NCBI RefSeq assembly: GCF_025263565.1
Contig: NZ_CP079865.1
Span: forward strand, 1,240,001 to 1,304,000
Length of the DNA stretch: 64,000 nt
Source of the DNA: Mycobacterium sp. SMC-8
Lineage (GTDB): Bacteria; Actinomycetota; Actinomycetes; Mycobacteriales; Mycobacteriaceae
Reading direction: 5' to 3'
The notes below the pieces were generated by a model. It did not search any database. It saw nothing but the letters and a program-made list of their open reading frames with translations, and had not been told where the DNA came from. Below, in pieces: positions 61,335-64,000 of this stretch. The translations under genes and the position numbers were made by a program. The stretch's first letter is position 1, and each line of letters starts with the position of its first letter.

Positions 61335-62051
61335 CTACCGCCAGGCGAACACCGGTTGCTCGAGTTGATCGACCGGATCGTGCCGCCCCTCCAGGCACAG
61401 CCAGCGCAGCTGCAGCAGCACCGCGCCGGTGGGTGCGTGGATCAGGTCGTTGCCGAGCGGGACCTGCACCACGGGCCGGGGGCTCTCGGGAATGCTGATG
61501 AACCTCGGTGAATCCTCACGCAGGAGCTGATGCAGCCCGACGCGATAGGCCGCGACCACCTCGTCGGGGGCAGGGCGCGGATCCAGCCGGCCACCGCCCC
61601 AGAGCACGACCGGGGTGATCACGTAGCCGGAGCGGGTCGGGTAGTCGTCGAGCAGTCCCAGCACCGCGGTGTCGGGCAGCCGGACCCCGAGCTCCTCGTC
61701 GAGCTCCCGCAGTGCGGCCTGGACGACCGTCTCGCCCGGATCCACCCGCCCACCCGGCAGCGCCCATTGCGCCGAGTGTGAGGAGAGCCGAGATGCCCTG
61801 CGGCACAGGAAGAACGCCGCACCGCCGGAGACATCGACCATCCGCCCGTCGAGGTCCTCGGGCATCGGCCTGCCCGCAATCCAGTCCTCGACCGGAGCCG
61901 GATCCACCCGGTCCTCGCCGACCAGCGAATCGACGAGCACCACCGCGACGGCGGCGTGCCGCTTCGACGGATCGGTCACGGTCCGGCGGTCGTGCCCGGT
62001 CAAACGGTGCAGCACCTGATCGCGCAACCGGTCGTCGTAGGAGATCGTCAC
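61335..62051 (-). CDS. Nudix hydrolase
   Basis: 238 aa. Complete Nudix box G-G-R-V-D-P-G-E-T-V-V-Q-A-A-L-R-E-L-D-E-E-L-G-V (G-x5-E-x7-R-E-L-x-E-E-x-G-V), about residues 98-122. The extended N-terminal part and later V-I-T-P-V-V-L-W resemble CoA-pyrophosphatase-like members. It hydrolyses a nucleoside diphosphate linked to some group, probably a CoA or NADH-type cofactor. Confidence 0.85.
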   Translation of the reverse strand: MTISYDDRLRDQVLHRLTGHDRRTVTDPSKRHAAVAVVLVDSLVGEDRVDPAPVEDWIAGRPMPEDLDGRMVDVSGGAAFFLCRRASRLSSHSAQWALPGGRVDPGETVVQAALRELDEELGVRLPDTAVLGLLDDYPTRSGYVITPVVLWGGGRLDPRPAPDEVVAAYRVGLHQLLREDSPRFISIPESPRPVVQVPLGNDLIHAPTGAVLLQLRWLCLEGRHDPVDQLEQPVFAWR

Positions 62052-62090
62052 GGCTCGAGGGTAAACACAGGGCCTTTCAGCAGGCGTTGG

Positions 62091-63344
62091 TCAGTCGCTG
62101 CCGAAGAGCAGCGCCACGTTGTGCCCGCCGAAGCCGAAGGTTCCGCTCAGCGCGCAGCCCAGCGGGGCCCGGCGAGGGGCGCCCGCGACGACGTCGAGAT
62201 CGATCTCGGGGTCGATGGTCTCCAGATTCAGCGTCGGCGGGATCACCGCGTCGCGCAATGCCTGCACCGTCAGCACCGCCTCCACCGCCCCGGATGCTCC
62301 CATCGAATGACCGAGCGCCGCTTTCGGCGCCCACACCGCCGGATGGTGGCTACCGAAAACCTTGCCGAGCGCACGCGCTTCGGACAGGTCTCCGTCCCGC
62401 GTCCCCGCGGCGTGGGCGTTGACATGGTCCACCTCGTCGGCCGCGACCCCGCCGAGACGCAGGGCCCGGCTGATCGCGGACGCGGCGAGCTCGCCCTCCG
62501 GATCGGGTTCGAAGGCGTCGTGGGCGTCAGCGGTCACGCCGACACCGAGCATCCGCGCCAGCACCCGGGCGTTCCTCGCCCGCGCATGCTCCTCGGATTC
62601 GAGCAGCAGCAGCGCGCCGGCCTCGCCGAACACCATGCCGTCGCGCGAGGCGTCGAACGGTTTGCACGCCGCCTCGGGATGCTCGTTGTCGTGCGCGAGC
62701 AGCCCCTGGTTGTAGAACGCCGCGATCGGCACCGCCTCGATCCTGGACTCCACACCACCGCAGATCGCCATGTCGGCCTCCCCGAGTGTGATCAGCCGCC
62801 ACGCCTCGGCCACCGCCGCCGCACCGGACGCGTCGGCGGCCATCGGGGCGATGACCCCGGCTTTGGCCTGGCGGTCCAGGCCTACGGCCGCGGCCGGGGC
62901 GTTCGGCATGTGCATCTGCACGGCCAGCGGCGACACGGCCCGCATCCCGCGGGAACGGAAGTCGTCATAGGCCGTGACCAGATCGCGGGTGCTTCCGAAC
63001 GCATGGCTGATCGAGACGAGCAGGCGGCTGGTGTCGATGTCGGGCGTTCCGGCCTGGTCCCACAACCGGCGGTTGAGCACCAGAGCCATCTTCTGCATGT
63101 AGGACAGCCGGCGGATCTCGACCTTGCTCAGCTGGGGGTCGAACTCCTCGGTCAGCTGGCCACCGATCCGGACGGGCAGGTCGAACTCCTCGACGAAGGG
63201 CGCGTCGATGGTGCGGACACCGCTTCGGCCGGCGATCAGGCCGTCCCACGTCTGTTCGGCATCGGCGGCCAGGGCCGTGGTGGAGGCGACCGCTGTCACC
63301 ACCACGCCCGGACGCCCGTCACGTCGGTCAAAGGGACCAGCCAT
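62091..63344 (-). CDS. KasA/KasB-like beta-ketoacyl-ACP synthase with Asp in place of the catalytic Cys
   Basis: 417 aa, the size of KasA, from ATG 63344 (GTG 63362 is possible). Thiolase fold colinear with the mycobacterial FAS-II condensing enzymes throughout. His311 (V-N-A-H-A-A-G-T), Lys341 and His346 (K-A-A-L-G-H-S-M-G) of the active site are present. The nucleophile position 171, Cys in S-A-C-S-S-G of KasA, is Asp here (A-A-D-A-S-G, codon GAC). A normal condensation is therefore not expected. It could be a decarboxylase, a chain-length-factor-like partner, or a binding protein. No ACP or other FAS-II gene is adjacent. Confidence 0.87.
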   Translation of the reverse strand: MAGPFDRRDGRPGVVVTAVASTTALAADAEQTWDGLIAGRSGVRTIDAPFVEEFDLPVRIGGQLTEEFDPQLSKVEIRRLSYMQKMALVLNRRLWDQAGTPDIDTSRLLVSISHAFGSTRDLVTAYDDFRSRGMRAVSPLAVQMHMPNAPAAAVGLDRQAKAGVIAPMAADASGAAAVAEAWRLITLGEADMAICGGVESRIEAVPIAAFYNQGLLAHDNEHPEAACKPFDASRDGMVFGEAGALLLLESEEHARARNARVLARMLGVGVTADAHDAFEPDPEGELAASAISRALRLGGVAADEVDHVNAHAAGTRDGDLSEARALGKVFGSHHPAVWAPKAALGHSMGASGAVEAVLTVQALRDAVIPPTLNLETIDPEIDLDVVAGAPRRAPLGCALSGTFGFGGHNVALLFGSD

Positions 63345-63409
63345 CGTTCGCGTCACCCCCACTTATTCCGGTCGGAGACCTCTCACCTCACTCGAGGTTA
63401 AACGCACAC

Positions 63410-63436
63410 GGCCGGCACGGGTGTCCCGTGCCGGCC
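63410..63436. terminator. Hairpin terminator
   Basis: 63410-63421 pairs perfectly over 12 bp with 63425-63436 around a TGT loop. It lies between the start of the ketoacyl synthase gene and the stop of the 63452 gene, so it would end the latter's leftward transcript. Confidence 0.6.
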
Positions 63437-63451
63437 TGTGGCGTGGAAGCG

Positions 63452-63997
63452 TCAGCTGATGCCGACCACCTCCTGCGCGATGGCGGCCAGGCGGGTCTGC
63501 GCCGCGGACACCACACGCTGGCGGTTCTTGTGGGCTTCCTCGTAGGCCACGATGATGCGGATATCGGCCGGATCGGTGAGGTCCTTCACGGCGTTGGCCG
63601 CATCGTTGACGTTGAGTTCGTCGTAGCCGGCGATCGGCAGCTCCTCGGGCTCGAGGATGCCGGTCGCACCGCGCGCGGCGTGGATCAGGTCGGCGGCGTC
63701 TTCGGCGCCCTGTTCGCGGGTGATGCGCTCGGCGGCCTGCAGCGCCCCGTCGCGGGCCCCGGCGAGAGCCTTGGCGGCCACATCACCGGTCTGCGAGCCG
63801 CGCTCGACCAGGTCGGCGACCGTCGGACGCACCGAACGGATCGCTTCGGCGACACGCTCCGCGCCGCGGGTCGACCACGTGAACGGCAGGTTCGCGAGCT
63901 TGACGGCCAACCCGGCCGCTGCCTGCAGCGGCGTCCGGCGCAGCGCCGCCGGACCGCCGAGGGCGTCCTCGGCGAGCACGGTCGTCAGCCACTCCAC
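63452..63997 (-). CDS. Conserved mycobacterial protein, possibly lipid-droplet associated (5' end may lie outside window)
   Basis: 181 aa visible. GTG 63997 is the last in-frame start before the window ends, so the N-terminus is uncertain. An Ala/Leu-rich amphipathic N-terminal half (about 1-100, L-A-V-K-L-A-N-L-P-F-T-W-S) is followed by a conserved C-terminal module with G-Y-D-E-L-N-V-N-D-A, V-K-D-L-T-D-P-A-D-I-R, Y-E-E-A-H-K-N-R-Q-R-V-V and A-I-A-Q-E-V-V-G-I-S. From memory this pattern occurs in proteins labelled lipid-droplet-associated in mycobacteria. A WS/DGAT gene is elsewhere in the window, not adjacent. Treat the name as tentative. Confidence 0.5.
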   Translation of the reverse strand: MEWLTTVLAEDALGGPAALRRTPLQAAAGLAVKLANLPFTWSTRGAERVAEAIRSVRPTVADLVERGSQTGDVAAKALAGARDGALQAAERITREQGAEDAADLIHAARGATGILEPEELPIAGYDELNVNDAANAVKDLTDPADIRIIVAYEEAHKNRQRVVSAAQTRLAAIAQEVVGIS

Positions 63998-64000
63998 GGT

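Overview
This is a GC-rich (roughly two-thirds G+C), gene-dense chromosomal segment from a mycobacterium, most likely a fast-growing or environmental Mycolicibacterium-type species. The pointers are a KasA-like ketoacyl synthase, a wax ester synthase/DGAT, a hemophore-related secreted protein, a 13E12-type DUF222/HNH gene with a mycobacterial SOS box, the GlgE-pathway maltokinase, an F420-family split beta-barrel protein, and frequent GTG starts with 4-bp ATGA/GTGA gene overlaps. No tRNA, rRNA, CRISPR array, prophage or replication origin was seen.

Layout. 1-2.6 kb: a membrane/secreted cluster (FixH/YtkA-like membrane protein, tiny membrane protein, cupredoxin-like lipoprotein, polytopic membrane protein) that looks metal- or redox-related. 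2.65-3.9 kb: a PAS-ANTAR regulator translationally coupled to nicotinamidase. 3.9-7.7 kb: convergent glycogen debranching enzyme and maltokinase. 7.7-10.3 kb: a Ser/Pro-rich secreted anchor protein, a HugZ/PPOX-like protein and pyrE. 10.4-14.3 kb: a complete spermidine/Fe(III)-type ABC importer. 14.4-18.5 kb: an F420-type oxidoreductase, a SigH-like ECF sigma factor, a DMT permease, small proteins and an MHS-family transporter. 18.5-23.2 kb: a decayed gene, the GH65 phosphorylase/beta-phosphoglucomutase pair, a rhomboid protease and a VOC protein. 23.4-29.5 kb: secreted proteins, a serine hydrolase with a probable CTG start, a three-gene operon (secreted glutaminyl cyclase, DUF1295 reductase-like protein, FAD oxidoreductase) and a zinc alcohol dehydrogenase.

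29.5-37.3 kb is the most system-like accessory block. Seven tightly packed minus-strand genes encode a NitT/TauT-type ABC importer, an ACMSD-like amidohydrolase/decarboxylase, a 2,6-dihydroxypyridine-hydroxylase-like flavoprotein and a cupin. They face a divergent GAF-PucR activator. I read this as uptake and breakdown of a small, probably N-heteroaromatic or aromatic acid, substrate; the substrate is unknown.

37.3-46.4 kb is housekeeping: HrpA helicase, an Rv2172c-type methylenetetrahydrofolate reductase, a lipoprotein, SelO and WS/DGAT. 46.5-49.6 kb holds an ISL3-family insertion sequence with an intact 8-bp target duplication. It landed inside the SOS/LexA box that overlaps the start codon of the DUF222/HNH gene. 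This destroyed the operator and placed the gene directly behind the (frameshifted) transposase. 49.6-64 kb: class III aminotransferase, a Gly-rich collagen-like secreted protein, an amidohydrolase, a frameshifted SDR, a GAF-GGDEF-GAF protein, a COG0523 GTPase, a DUF4333 lipoprotein, a MOSC protein, an MscS channel coupled to a kinase-like protein, a Nudix hydrolase, and a KasA-like synthase whose nucleophilic Cys171 is an Asp.
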